From JADFQT01 sp965216025 (lineage in GTDB: Bacteria > Chloroflexota > Dehalococcoidia > Lucifugimonadales > UBA3495), in assembly GCA_965216025.1 (NCBI GenBank), contig CBDCEX010000016.1:186001-250000 (forward strand): a stretch of DNA of 64,000 bases, in the 5' to 3' direction. A program made the position numbers and the translations under genes. The stretch's first letter is position 1. Every line of letters begins with the position of its first letter. Positions 55,606 through 63,799 of the stretch are shown here, piece by piece. The notes under the pieces were generated by a model. That model worked only from the letters and a program-made list of their open reading frames with translations, did not search any database and had not been told where the DNA came from.

Positions 55606-56049
55606 TTGCACTCTGGCCTGCCCGGGATGCTGGCCAAAGATGTTAACCAGTGGACGTTGTTCATGCCCCGCGCTGCGGGGATAGGCCTTGGCGCTTCCCT
55701 CTCTGAGGGACTACAGATCCTGAGCAAAAAGGAATGGACCCCCCTCATATTTCCCAGAAGCGATAATTTCCATAGACCACGCATTCCAAACCAGAACAAG
55801 GAATACCGAGACCTGGATTACAAACCGTTGACCAACCAAGGGGACAACTCCCTCAACCTCCAAGGTGCTTTAGCCGATTTCCGATCCATCGCCCTCGCAT
55901 TCCACACCAAGTTCTTCAATACCCGGTTCGAAGATGGCCTCAAGGGCTACGACAGCCCGTGGCTGAACAAGAACCTCTTCGAACCATGGGCCATGGGGGA
56001 AATCCTGGGCCACATTTTGACACAGGAGAACATGCAGGGAGTACCTTAG
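55606..56049 (+). CDS. hypothetical protein, start uncertain
   Basis: The frame overlaps the dispersed repeat at 55664-55730, so the true start is probably later. The part from DYKPLTNQGDNSLNLQGALA through WAMGEILGHILTQENMQG looks like folded protein. No family recognised. Confidence 0.4.
   Translation: MHSGLPGMLAKDVNQWTLFMPRAAGIGLGASLSEGLQILSKKEWTPLIFPRSDNFHRPRIPNQNKEYRDLDYKPLTNQGDNSLNLQGALADFRSIALAFHTKFFNTRFEDGLKGYDSPWLNKNLFEPWAMGEILGHILTQENMQGVP
55664..55730 (+). repeat. dispersed two-hairpin repeat, copy 2
   Basis: GCCCCGCGCTGCGGGGATAG, then GCCTTGGCGCTTCCCTCTCT, then GAGGGACTACAGATCCTGAG. Stems CCCCGCGCTGCGGGG and TCCCTCTCTGAGGGA are both possible. Second copy of 54467-54533. Confidence 0.6.
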
Positions 56050-56168
56050 AACGGGAATTTGCACTGCCAATGCCCCTCAACTCGGCCTACCAAGCGGTAT
56101 AATCCTTTCCACGACGGCCTGAAGCCTCCGATGGAGAGAATCCGAACCGCCAACGCAAGAGGCCCAAC

Positions 56169-56972
56169 ATGCCTTTCAGACATTCACAATCAACCGAACA
56201 GAAGCACCACCAACGCTTCGTACTCCCAGACCCGCCGGAACGCGAGCCAGAGGACATGACCAGCTTTGACCACCTGACCCTGAACGGCAGCACCCACCAC
56301 CTGGTGCAGCACCTTGGCAACCCCCAGACCACCCTGGTGGCCGGCGAAAGGTACATCACCCGGGAACCGGGGGCCCCAGCGGAAGACCGGATGGCCCCGG
56401 ACCTGCTCATCGCCTTCAACGCTGACCTGCAGGCCTACCGGGACAGCAACGGCTACGTCATCTCGGAGCAGGGCAAGCCGCCCGACTTCGTCTTGGAGAT
56501 AGCCTCCCGCAGCACCGGCCAGCGAGACGTGGAGAAGAAAAGGCCAGCCTACGCCGCCCTGGGCATCACCGAATACTGGCGGTTCGACCAGACCGGGGAC
56601 TTCCATGAAACCTGGCTGGCCGGAGACCGGCTAGGGGAAGGCCGGTATGAACCCATCCCCATCGAGACCGTTGAAGAGGGAGTCCTACAGGGCTACAGCA
56701 GCGTGCTGAACCTCCTCATCCGGTGGGACCACGGGGAACTGGGCTGGCATGACCCCGAGACCGGACACCACATAGCCACCTTCCATCAGGAACGGGCCCG
56801 GGCCGACACCGCAGAGGCCCAAGTCAACGCAGAGCAGACCCGGGCCGACACCGAGCAGACCCGGGCCGACACCGCAGAGGCCCAAGTCAACGCAGAGCAG
56901 ACCCGGGCCGACACCGCAGAGGCCCGGGTACGAGAACTGGAGGAGGAACTGCGCCGTCGCCAGGAACCCTGA
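56169..56972 (+). CDS. Uma2-family protein with repeat-expanded coiled coil
   Basis: 267 residues, paralogue of the protein at 29846. Core motifs MAPDLLIAFNADL, GKPPDFVLEIASRSTG and PAYAALGITEYWRFDQTGDF. From residue 208 a coiled coil built from repeats of ADTAEAQVNAEQTR runs to RVRELEEELRRRQEP, encoded by near-identical DNA repeats. The start at 56169 is preferred because the paralogue shows a matching N-terminal extension (PPRDD versus PPEREPED). Confidence 0.8.
   Translation: MPFRHSQSTEQKHHQRFVLPDPPEREPEDMTSFDHLTLNGSTHHLVQHLGNPQTTLVAGERYITREPGAPAEDRMAPDLLIAFNADLQAYRDSNGYVISEQGKPPDFVLEIASRSTGQRDVEKKRPAYAALGITEYWRFDQTGDFHETWLAGDRLGEGRYEPIPIETVEEGVLQGYSSVLNLLIRWDHGELGWHDPETGHHIATFHQERARADTAEAQVNAEQTRADTEQTRADTAEAQVNAEQTRADTAEARVRELEEELRRRQEP
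56795..56935 (+). repeat. in-frame minisatellite in the Uma2 coiled coil
   Basis: Units of 42 bp and 21 bp (CGGGCCGACACCGCAGAGGC, then CCAAGTCAACGCAGAGCAGA, and a shorter ACCCGGGCCGACACCGAGCA form) repeat about three and a half times. All lengths are multiples of 21, preserving the heptads. Confidence 0.75.
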
Positions 56973-57328
56973 GAGAGAAGGGAAGGCCACCCGCGACCTC
57001 CTCCCGCTCCGATTCATGCGCAGGACGGCCTCGTGGAACTCCTCTCTCCCCTCCAGCAGGGCCTCCACGCCGCTCAGCCGGTCGATGATCGCCTGCACAT
57101 CCGCCTCATCCATCGGACGTCTTCCACCACTGGCGGTTTCGGGCATGGCTCTCCTCCCAGTCAAAAAACAGCATCCCCATGCGGGTGCATACTAGGTACA
57201 TACGCCGGAACAGACGGTCAAGAGCGCCCAGCCGCCGCCAAACGACCCCAGTAGTTGAACGTCATTGAATTGAGGTACAACTGGTGTATTCTGCCGGCAT
57301 TGGCGAATTGTATCCAAGGAGAGGGGTC

Positions 57329-57535
57329 GTGCCGGCTAAGAAGTACCGTATCGAACTGACCACGGAAGAGCAACAGGAACTGAAGGCCCTGGTTTCCAAG
57401 GGACGGGCAGCAGCGTACAAGAAGACCCATGCACGCATCCTGTTGCTGAGCGATGAAGTGCGGAAAGACGGAGGGCTGACGGACGAAGAGGCTGCCCGGT
57501 CCCTCGAGATCGCCAGCGCCACAGTGGAACGTGTC
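57329..57535 (+). pseudogene. IS630-type transposase N-terminus, truncated
   Basis: From GTG 57329, PAKKYRIELTTEEQQELKAL, YKKTHARILLLSDE and DEEAARSLEIASATVERV form the HTH half of an IS630 transposase. The frame then runs into unrelated sequence. It differs from IS630a and IS630b. Confidence 0.7.
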
Positions 57536-57572
57536 AAGGGCGGCGAAGGACTACGGCAGGCCTCGCTCAAGT

Positions 57573-57845
57573 TCATCTCCGACTTCGCCAACTGGGACAA
57601 CGCGGCCAAAGCGGCGTACCTGGAAACCGGACTGGGACCGGCACGGGCCGCCCCACCCGGAGGAGACACCGCTGGTGGTGGACCCCTTTCGCCAGCGATC
57701 TCAACCCGGCGCTAACGAGCAGCCACACGACGATCGCGGCGCTGAACCAGAGGAAGCCAGCGTCTCGAGTGAGGCGGTACTTCCAGAAGAGTGCAACGGC
57801 GATCGCAATAAACACGATCACGTTGAGTGACAAAACTATAAGCAT
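57573..57845 (-). CDS. small two-helix membrane protein, 3' end altered
   Basis: 90 residues. MLIVLSLNVIVFIAIAVALF and FLWFSAAIVVWLLVSAGLRS are transmembrane helices. The last ~30 residues (from HHQRCLLRVG) are basic and unlike a natural tail, and coincide with the transposase relic on the other strand, so the gene is probably truncated. It follows the DUF4349 lipoprotein gene by 60 bp on the same strand. Confidence 0.5.
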   Translation of the reverse strand: MLIVLSLNVIVFIAIAVALFWKYRLTRDAGFLWFSAAIVVWLLVSAGLRSLAKGVHHQRCLLRVGRPVPVPVRFPGTPLWPRCPSWRSRR

Positions 57846-57904
57846 GTCGACACCTCGCTGACTCGGGTAACCTCGAACTTGCTAACCCACATCTCTAGAG
57901 CCAC

Positions 57905-59617
57905 CTACTGCTCGTCCTGCGATCCGCGAACGTCGGAGGAGCCAGCGGACGTGCTACGCCGCCGGCCCTTGTACCTGCGTATCAGCCAGTAGCCTCCGCC
58001 TCCAACGACCAGCCACGCAGGACTGAGTATGGCCACCCAGATGACTCCGATCAGTGCCCCCTGACCAACCGCGGACAGGGTCCTCACAGCGGTCTTGCCC
58101 TGGTCGCTGAAGCTCAAACCCGTGATGACCCAGCCCGGCATCTCTCTAACCCTTACGTCGAGCGAGCTGGAGTCCTCCACAGTACCCGCCTCACTCTCGG
58201 CCGTTATCGTAAGCGTCGCCTGATACGAGAAAGGCCGGTGGTGCTCATAGACATGAGTCGCTACGGCGGTGGTGATCTCCACTCCCAGCATTCCCGTGGC
58301 AGGCTCGGAGCCGTCGCCGAAGTCCCACCTGTACTCTACCTCGTTCAGACCCGGCGGCCGAGTGAAGGACCCACTGAACTCGACCTCCTCGCCCTCGTCC
58401 ACAGCGATACTCTCGCCGGCGAAGACAACGATGTCGGGAATCCTGGTGACCTCGACCATCAGGGTCGTATCGCCTTCGGCGGCACCCGCTTCGCCGCTGC
58501 CCTGTATCTCGAACTGAACGATGTATGGCGAGTCCTCTTCGTCTCTGTACCTATGGGTCACAGTCGCCGCGACCCTAGTATCTTCTTTCTCCGTTGGCGC
58601 CGTCTGATGGCCGCGAATGCTCTCACCGTCACCGAAGTCCCACGTGTAGCTGAAGTCCTCGATCCCCTCGGGCGGCTTGAAAAAGGCACGGAACCTGACC
58701 CTCTCGCCGACACCGGTCGTCTTGTCTGCTATCTCCTCCACCGCCATGTCAACTGGCTCAAGCTCTAAGTTGACGCTCACCAGCGAAAATGCCGAAGTCT
58801 CCTCAAGAAGCTTGATCTTACCCTGCAGGCGCTCAACCTCTTCTTGGACTCCGGTCAAGGTCTGCTGGACCTTCAAAGCGGCCTCGACGGTCTCGGCGCG
58901 CCCCAATAGCTTGAGCAGCGCCTCTTCCGTGGCCTCCTGATTGTCCAGCCGCGCCCTCAGGTCGAAGTACTCATCGGTCACGTCTCGGCTGTCAGAGACC
59001 TCCGCTTTGACCTCGACGGCCATCTCCCTCAGACGCGCGGTCGCCTTATCCAGGGCTTCAGCCGGAACACGGAAGGAGATGAACCCACGGTGCTTCTCGA
59101 ATCGATTGGTGGATACGACCCAACCGCCCAGTTCTCTGGCCAGCGCCGTGATCCGATCCATGGAGCCCTGCACGTCCGTCACCACGATCGTAGCCTCGAC
59201 AGTGCGGACGATGATTCGTTCCTGATTCACCAGCTGAGCGTGTGTCTCCGACGAAGCCTCGACAGTGCGGACGATGATTCGTTCCTGATTCACCAGCTGA
59301 GCGTGTGTCTCCGACGAAGCCTCGATATCGGCCGGTGCAGCGTCAGGGGCCGCCAGCACCGCCATGGCCTCCTCCACGACTACTTCCCTAGGGGCCGGAG
59401 CCGCTGCTGCTGCGGGTGCTGCTGCTGCGGGTGCTGCTGCCGCCCCCAGTTCACCTGGCGCACCCGGCGCACCCGGCACACCCGGATGCCCAGCAGATTC
59501 GTCACTGCTGGGAAGCAAATCCCATCCTGTGGATTCGTCCGAGCCACCGCACGCGGTCACAGCCAGCAGTGCGACGAGCATAATTGGGATTGTGAATCGG
59601 CTAATTCTCAAAAGCAT
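57905..59617 (-). CDS. DUF4349 lipoprotein with two PKD-like domains
   Basis: About 570 residues. Signal peptide MLLRISRFTIPIMLVALLAV with lipobox VTAC. Then a Gly-Pro/Ala-rich linker, the DUF4349 domain (EATIVVTDVQGSMDRITALA...FISFRVPAEALDKATARL...coiled coil), two PKD-like domains (YTWDFGDGESIRGH and YRWDFGDGSEPATG) and a C-terminal transmembrane helix (GALIGVIWVAILSPAWLVVG). Anchored at both ends in the membrane; role in envelope processes likely but unknown. RBS GGGAGGTCGCTGG before ATG 59617. A perfect 63-bp tandem duplication lies in the linker. Confidence 0.82.
   Translation of the reverse strand: MLLRISRFTIPIMLVALLAVTACGGSDESTGWDLLPSSDESAGHPGVPGAPGAPGELGAAAAPAAAAPAAAAAPAPREVVVEEAMAVLAAPDAAPADIEASSETHAQLVNQERIIVRTVEASSETHAQLVNQERIIVRTVEATIVVTDVQGSMDRITALARELGGWVVSTNRFEKHRGFISFRVPAEALDKATARLREMAVEVKAEVSDSRDVTDEYFDLRARLDNQEATEEALLKLLGRAETVEAALKVQQTLTGVQEEVERLQGKIKLLEETSAFSLVSVNLELEPVDMAVEEIADKTTGVGERVRFRAFFKPPEGIEDFSYTWDFGDGESIRGHQTAPTEKEDTRVAATVTHRYRDEEDSPYIVQFEIQGSGEAGAAEGDTTLMVEVTRIPDIVVFAGESIAVDEGEEVEFSGSFTRPPGLNEVEYRWDFGDGSEPATGMLGVEITTAVATHVYEHHRPFSYQATLTITAESEAGTVEDSSSLDVRVREMPGWVITGLSFSDQGKTAVRTLSAVGQGALIGVIWVAILSPAWLVVGGGGYWLIRRYKGRRRSTSAGSSDVRGSQDEQ
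59194..59319 (-). repeat. perfect 63-bp tandem duplication
   Basis: Two identical 63-bp units back to back (59194-59256, 59257-59319), encoding EASSETHAQLVNQERIIVRT-V twice in the lipoprotein. Perfect identity means it is recent, or an assembly artefact. Confidence 0.9.
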
Positions 59618-59641
59618 GGTCCAGCGACCTCCCTCTAGCAA

Positions 59642-60201
59642 TGACCGTTTCAGATGCGTTCCATAGTGTAAGACGAAAGAATCACGCGATTTGTTCCCTC
59701 ACCATTCGCGGATAGGGTCCTCACAGCGGCATCTGCCCGCAGCAGGGAGGAGGCCATGTCGGAATGACTTCAGGCGAGAGAATTAGCCAACTCCACGATG
59801 TTGCCCGACCTGGGGAGCTACGCAAGGGCCTACGGCTAGTAGACGATCTCCAGACCGATCCGCCGATCTTCACCGGCCGTACGTCGAGCAACACGCCCAG
59901 CGCAAACGACGGCCGTAGCTCCTCGCACTCAAGGACGACGGCTCGCGGTCCTAGTCGGATACCAAGAGGACCGGGGTTATCTGCACAGGGTGTCAGTAGA
60001 GCGTCGTTTCCGGACTTCCTTTGGAAATTACAAACCTTAGAACTGGTGGTCGCGTTGTAGGGCGCTGCATATGCCGGCGCACGCCGATTAACCGATATTC
60101 GCAATGAGCGACGCCCCAGGGACGGGCGAGCAGCGGGAGGGCATTGTCAAAAGTTCTTGAAAACAGGTCCGCGGCCGACGTCTCCCGCTTCGTCATCCGG
60201 A
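59642..60201. other. no confident gene
   Basis: About 560 bp. Overlapping ORFs on both strands (59764-60060 plus, 59721-60104 minus) lack any recognisable feature. Looks like decayed sequence. Confidence 0.45.
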
Positions 60202-60594
60202 CTAGACTATGGAGTCCCGGTCAACCAGCGTTTCGGCCCTGGTGCGGTCGTCGGCGGATAGGGCGACGGTGGTGTAGCCGTGGTGGCGGGCCAAGATATG
60301 TAGGCTTTGTATGTTGACGCCGGTGTCCTTGAACCTCTGCGCGACTTTAGCAAGGGCTCCAGGCTCGTCGGGGAGTTGGAGGATTAGCGCGTCGTCGGTG
60401 ACCACCTTGAAACCGGCGTCGGTTAGCGCTCGTAGAGCAGCGTCATTGTCGTCGGTCGTCAGGGTAACGACGCCGTTTTCCCCGGGGCCTTGAGCGGTCA
60501 TAGTCTCGATATTGATGTCGTTATCAGCCATTACGCGGCTGATATCCGCAATGACCCCCACTTCGTTGTTGGCCATGATGATGATTCGGTTCAT
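60202..60594 (-). CDS. tandem ACT-domain protein
   Basis: 130 residues made of two ACT domains (IIIMANNEVGVIADISRVMA and LILQLPDEPGALAKVAQRFK, each followed by a beta-alpha-beta pattern). ACT domains bind amino acids and regulate enzymes. It lies 29 bp after the histidine decarboxylase gene, so it may sense histidine or a related amino acid. RBS GAGGATCGCTGG. Confidence 0.8.
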   Translation of the reverse strand: MNRIIIMANNEVGVIADISRVMADNDINIETMTAQGPGENGVVTLTTDDNDAALRALTDAGFKVVTDDALILQLPDEPGALAKVAQRFKDTGVNIQSLHILARHHGYTTVALSADDRTRAETLVDRDSIV

Positions 60595-60623
60595 CCAGCG
60601 ATCCTCCTCAGTCCTGCTTCCGG

Positions 60624-61739
60624 CTAATTTTGCTTGAGACAGTCGTCAACTACCGCATCGATGGTCTCGCGGGTGACGTGGGGCATTGTGATGACGTGGG
60701 CGATGTCGCCGTAGGGAGCGAGTTGCCACTTGCGGACTACTTCCGCCGCCGGTTTCGGGAGTACTACGGTGACCGAGTTTTTATTGCGCCATGCGGGGAT
60801 GCCGTTGTCATTAAAGCGGTGGACGGCATAGTCAGCAACCTCGAGGCATTCCCTGACCATGTTCCTGAACCCTTCCAGCCCGCAGCTTTCGAAGGCGTAC
60901 CACAGCATGAGGGGCGTCAGGGCGTTGCGCGACCCCGTAAGCGTAGTATCCAGTACGCCCACGTACTCGATGGACCGCGCGATACGCGCTACGTGCTTGC
61001 GCCGGGTCAGTGCGACGCCGCAGGGTATCGGCGAGCCGATCATTTTATGCCCGCTAATGGCGACGCTGTCGAATCCGAAGTCAAACCCGAAGGGCTGCGG
61101 CTCTTCCACGAATGGCAGGATCATACCGCTGAGGGCGGCGTCGGCGTGAAGGTAGGATTGGGTAATCGCCAGGTCGTCCAGGATGGCGCGCACCTTCGCC
61201 ACGTCATCCACGGCGCCCTTCATAGTGGTGCCTATGTTCGCCACGAAAACGACCGGCGCGTCCCGATTGATTCGGATGGTCTCGTAGAGGTCATCGTAGT
61301 CAATCTCGCCGTGGTCTTGACTCCTTATCATAATATTGCGCGCTTTCAGCACGCTCAATATCTTGACAACGCTGTAGTGGGTGTCCTGGGAAAAGTAGAC
61401 CACGCCGTCGGGGAAGAGCTCGCGCCCCAGGTACAGGCCGTACATATTGCCCTCGGTCCCGCCGGAGGTGACGTAGCCCCATGCCTCCTCCCGGGCCAAG
61501 CGCATCATGTCAGCGAAATGCCCGATGACTTCGCGCTCTATCTCGTGGGTGTTGCTGCGGAAATTGCTGTCGTGAAAAGGGTCTCCGACGTTGTTGGCGC
61601 AATATTGCAGAAAGGGGAGCAGTTCGGAGTAGTCGAAGTTTTGATTGCAGGGATAGCCTACCTGATGTTGACTCAACGATTCAAAGTCGCGCAGCAGAGC
61701 CCCCAGACGAGCCTGGGCTTTCTCACCTGGACTGTTCAT
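60624..61739 (-). CDS. hdc: pyridoxal-phosphate histidine decarboxylase
   Basis: 371 residues, the normal length of PLP-dependent bacterial histidine decarboxylases. Conserved parts: QNFDYSELLPFLQYCANNVG, FRSNTHEIEREVIGHFADMM, WGYVTSGGTEGNMYGLYLGR, SYLHADAALSGMILPF and VAISGHKMIGSPIPCGVAL with the PLP-binding Lys. Should convert histidine to histamine. Other group II decarboxylase specificities cannot be fully excluded. First gene of an operon with the ACT protein. Confidence 0.85.
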   Translation of the reverse strand: MNSPGEKAQARLGALLRDFESLSQHQVGYPCNQNFDYSELLPFLQYCANNVGDPFHDSNFRSNTHEIEREVIGHFADMMRLAREEAWGYVTSGGTEGNMYGLYLGRELFPDGVVYFSQDTHYSVVKILSVLKARNIMIRSQDHGEIDYDDLYETIRINRDAPVVFVANIGTTMKGAVDDVAKVRAILDDLAITQSYLHADAALSGMILPFVEEPQPFGFDFGFDSVAISGHKMIGSPIPCGVALTRRKHVARIARSIEYVGVLDTTLTGSRNALTPLMLWYAFESCGLEGFRNMVRECLEVADYAVHRFNDNGIPAWRNKNSVTVVLPKPAAEVVRKWQLAPYGDIAHVITMPHVTRETIDAVVDDCLKQN

Positions 61740-61936
61740 TACGCCTCGCCCCCGGAAAAGCTTGACTCATTGTGAATTTGCTCCTTCTCCTATGCCGCAT
61801 GACAGCCCGGTTATAACCAAGAAAGCCGGGCACAAGTTGTTCTCGATCCTTCGCCAGTTCATCCAAGGCCCCTTGTTCCCCCTTCGTGAGGCGCACCCAT
61901 TCCGCTGGCTGGTACATAGATTGGAGCGGGTTCTAC

Positions 61937-62131
61937 TCATTGCGAAAAAAGATCAAAGCCGACGAGGCGAAACTCGTCGCTGAAACCGGATGGAACCTGC
62001 CACTCTGAATCAACTGGTATTGTGAAGGTGGTTCCGGTGCTCGCCGGAGGCTCAACATCGGTAGGGCCTCCACAGGCGACGACAATCAGGACGACGATGA
62101 ACGTTGCTATCGATGGTTTAATTCTGTACAT
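61937..62131 (-). CDS. small lipoprotein
   Basis: 64 residues. MYRIKPSIATFIVVLIVVAC is a signal peptide with lipobox VVAC; the mature part is only 45 residues (TTFTIPVDSEWQVPSGFSDE...). Family unknown. A second small ORF (61723-61917) on the same strand overlaps the start of the decarboxylase and is doubtful. Confidence 0.45.
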   Translation of the reverse strand: MYRIKPSIATFIVVLIVVACGGPTDVEPPASTGTTFTIPVDSEWQVPSGFSDEFRLVGFDLFSQ

Positions 62132-62831
62132 GCACGAGCACCACTACATTTGTAACAGACATTAGGCTCCTAGAGAAGAGGTCCCTCTAGTACCGTTTCA
62201 ATTTAATTCTATTGGATAGACATGTTTGAGCTTACTGCGAGCGTCCTGGGTGGAGAACCGCCAAGCTATGATGGCGGCGGGCCAGCCAGGAAATTCCGGA
62301 ACCTTCGCCCGTATCCTCGCCAAAGAAGAACATCCCCACAGCCAAACTGACTTCGAAGTTTATGTCCACGAAATGCTGGAAACCCGGCCGGAACGGTCCC
62401 CGACATCACCCCCACAATATACTGCGCTATGTCCGCAGCCCACGACGTCACCGTCGCTGCACTCCTGATCCAACAGGCCCACATGGAGAGAAAGCCGGCG
62501 CTTCGTCAACAGCCGACAGGGAAGGACAGAAATGCCGCATGCGCTCACCCGAAGGGCCACCCCGGCACTCCAGGGAGGTTGAGCCAACACAATGGCAGCT
62601 ATCGCCGACCGGACCGAACCTGTCCAAACACCCTCACCGGCACCGCCCGGGGGTCTCCGCAACTGTGGAAGCATAGACTTCCAAGCATAGACCCCGGACT
62701 TCCACCGGAGACCCATCGTACCGGCCCGTGACCGGGGCTTTCCTGGCCCAAACACCCTCTGGCCCCAAGGTGCCTGGAAGAAATGAAAGACTCCTCCTCT
62801 GGCTCAATCCTGTCCTGAGCTTGTCGAAGGG
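62132..62831. other. decayed region, no intact gene
   Basis: About 700 bp. Several overlapping ORFs without recognisable features. CCTGTCCTGAGCTTGTCGAA followed by GGG (62812-62834) is a short sequence seen repeatedly in Chloroflexota and other genomes; this is recalled, not searched. Confidence 0.45.
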
Positions 62832-63023
62832 ATGGCAGAGATCGAGTTCAGCGTGCTGGCCCGGGCCTGTCTCCGGGGACACAACCCCGATGAGGATGCC
62901 TTGCGAAGGGCCATCGGTGCCTACGAGGGAGAACGCAACGTGGCGGGAGCGTCCATTAACTGGCGGTTCACCGCCCAGCAGGCCAGGGCCAAACTGCCTC
63001 GCCTCTATCCCTGCCATTCCTAA
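62832..63023 (+). pseudogene. IS630-type transposase C-terminal relic
   Basis: MAEIEFSVLARACLRGHNPD, ALRRAIGAYEGERNVAGASI and NWRFTAQQARAKLPRLYP are the last ~60 residues of an IS630 transposase of a subgroup different from the other copies. No upstream part. Confidence 0.75.
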
Positions 63024-63062
63024 CTTGACTGAATACTAAAGACACCGTTTCCTATCATGTCC

Positions 63063-63155
63063 TTGGTGGTGGAGGTGGTGGAGGTGGTGGAGGTGGTGCG
63101 GGACGCGGAGGCGGAGGCGGCATCGGACCCGGGGGTCTTGGCGGAGGGAGACTCC
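63063..63155 (+). repeat. G-rich (GGTGGTGGA)n stretch
   Basis: GGTGGTGGA repeats about four times, then GGCGGAGGCGGCATCGG and further G-runs. Codes for polyglycine on plus and polyproline-like on minus, with no obvious gene start. Several GG/GGG runs could form a G-quadruplex. Confidence 0.7.
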
Positions 63156-63193
63156 TCTTTTCAATCTCACTCAAGTACTATCTGCTCGCTATC

Positions 63194-63664
63194 CTAGGTG
63201 AATTCACTAGGGAGAGTTTTGTATGCTTCATCTTTCGCCTTCTCATTAAGGGCATCATCACTTGGGAAGTCGTAATAATTGTTGCTAATGCGGTTGTATT
63301 TTTCCCTCAGAGCATTTACATCTGCTTGGGATGGTTCTCCATACCAGAGTTGTCGCCATTCCTCTGATAATTCCCTATATTGGACACACACAACCTGGCA
63401 GACTACTGCTTTGGTTGCATAATCCGTTACCAGGGACAGGATAGCCGTAATTGCTACGATGGCCAAGAATATAGCTGCAACATATGCAGGGATCGGCTCT
63501 AGTAATGGCGCCGCGACACCGACGGATGCTGCCACCAGAATAACTGAGAGGGAGCGGTGGCGTCGCAAAGATTTGTCTCCTAGTTTATCGCAGTAACGAA
63601 TGGCTCGCTCCGTATCAAGTATGCCCACCCAAATTTGCCGCGTCAGAGCGTCTCTATAGTCCAT
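63194..63664 (-). CDS. two-helix membrane protein, SLATT-like
   Basis: 156 residues. Two adjacent hydrophobic segments (SLSVILVAASVGVAAPLL, PAYVAAIFLAIVAITAILSL) between helical charged flanks, an arrangement like SLATT-domain proteins. SLATT proteins are thought to be pore-forming effectors in nucleotide-signalling defence systems; the assignment here rests on layout alone. AAAGGACAAACAGG precedes the ATG. Confidence 0.6.
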   Translation of the reverse strand: MDYRDALTRQIWVGILDTERAIRYCDKLGDKSLRRHRSLSVILVAASVGVAAPLLEPIPAYVAAIFLAIVAITAILSLVTDYATKAVVCQVVCVQYRELSEEWRQLWYGEPSQADVNALREKYNRISNNYYDFPSDDALNEKAKDEAYKTLPSEFT

Positions 63665-63799
63665 ATCCTGTTTGTCCTTTGGCTAAGCTCCAGCCCTACC
63701 GAATTATCTTAACAAGGCCACGCGCACATTGACAATTGTGATAAAGTCCCATACCGCAGCTCTGGTGGCGTCGGAAGGTCATTTTCACGCCGCCAGGTG

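Noticed and set aside
53337..55690. Possible CRISPR repeats (GGATCACCCCC..., GCCCCGCGCTGCGGGGATAG)
   Set aside because: Only isolated copies, no regularly spaced repeats or cas genes, and the two longer copies share sequence beyond the repeat length. Kept as dispersed hairpin repeats.
60630..61775. 381-codon ORF antisense to histidine decarboxylase
   Set aside because: Exact antisense of a gene with complete PLP-enzyme motifs; no family features of its own.
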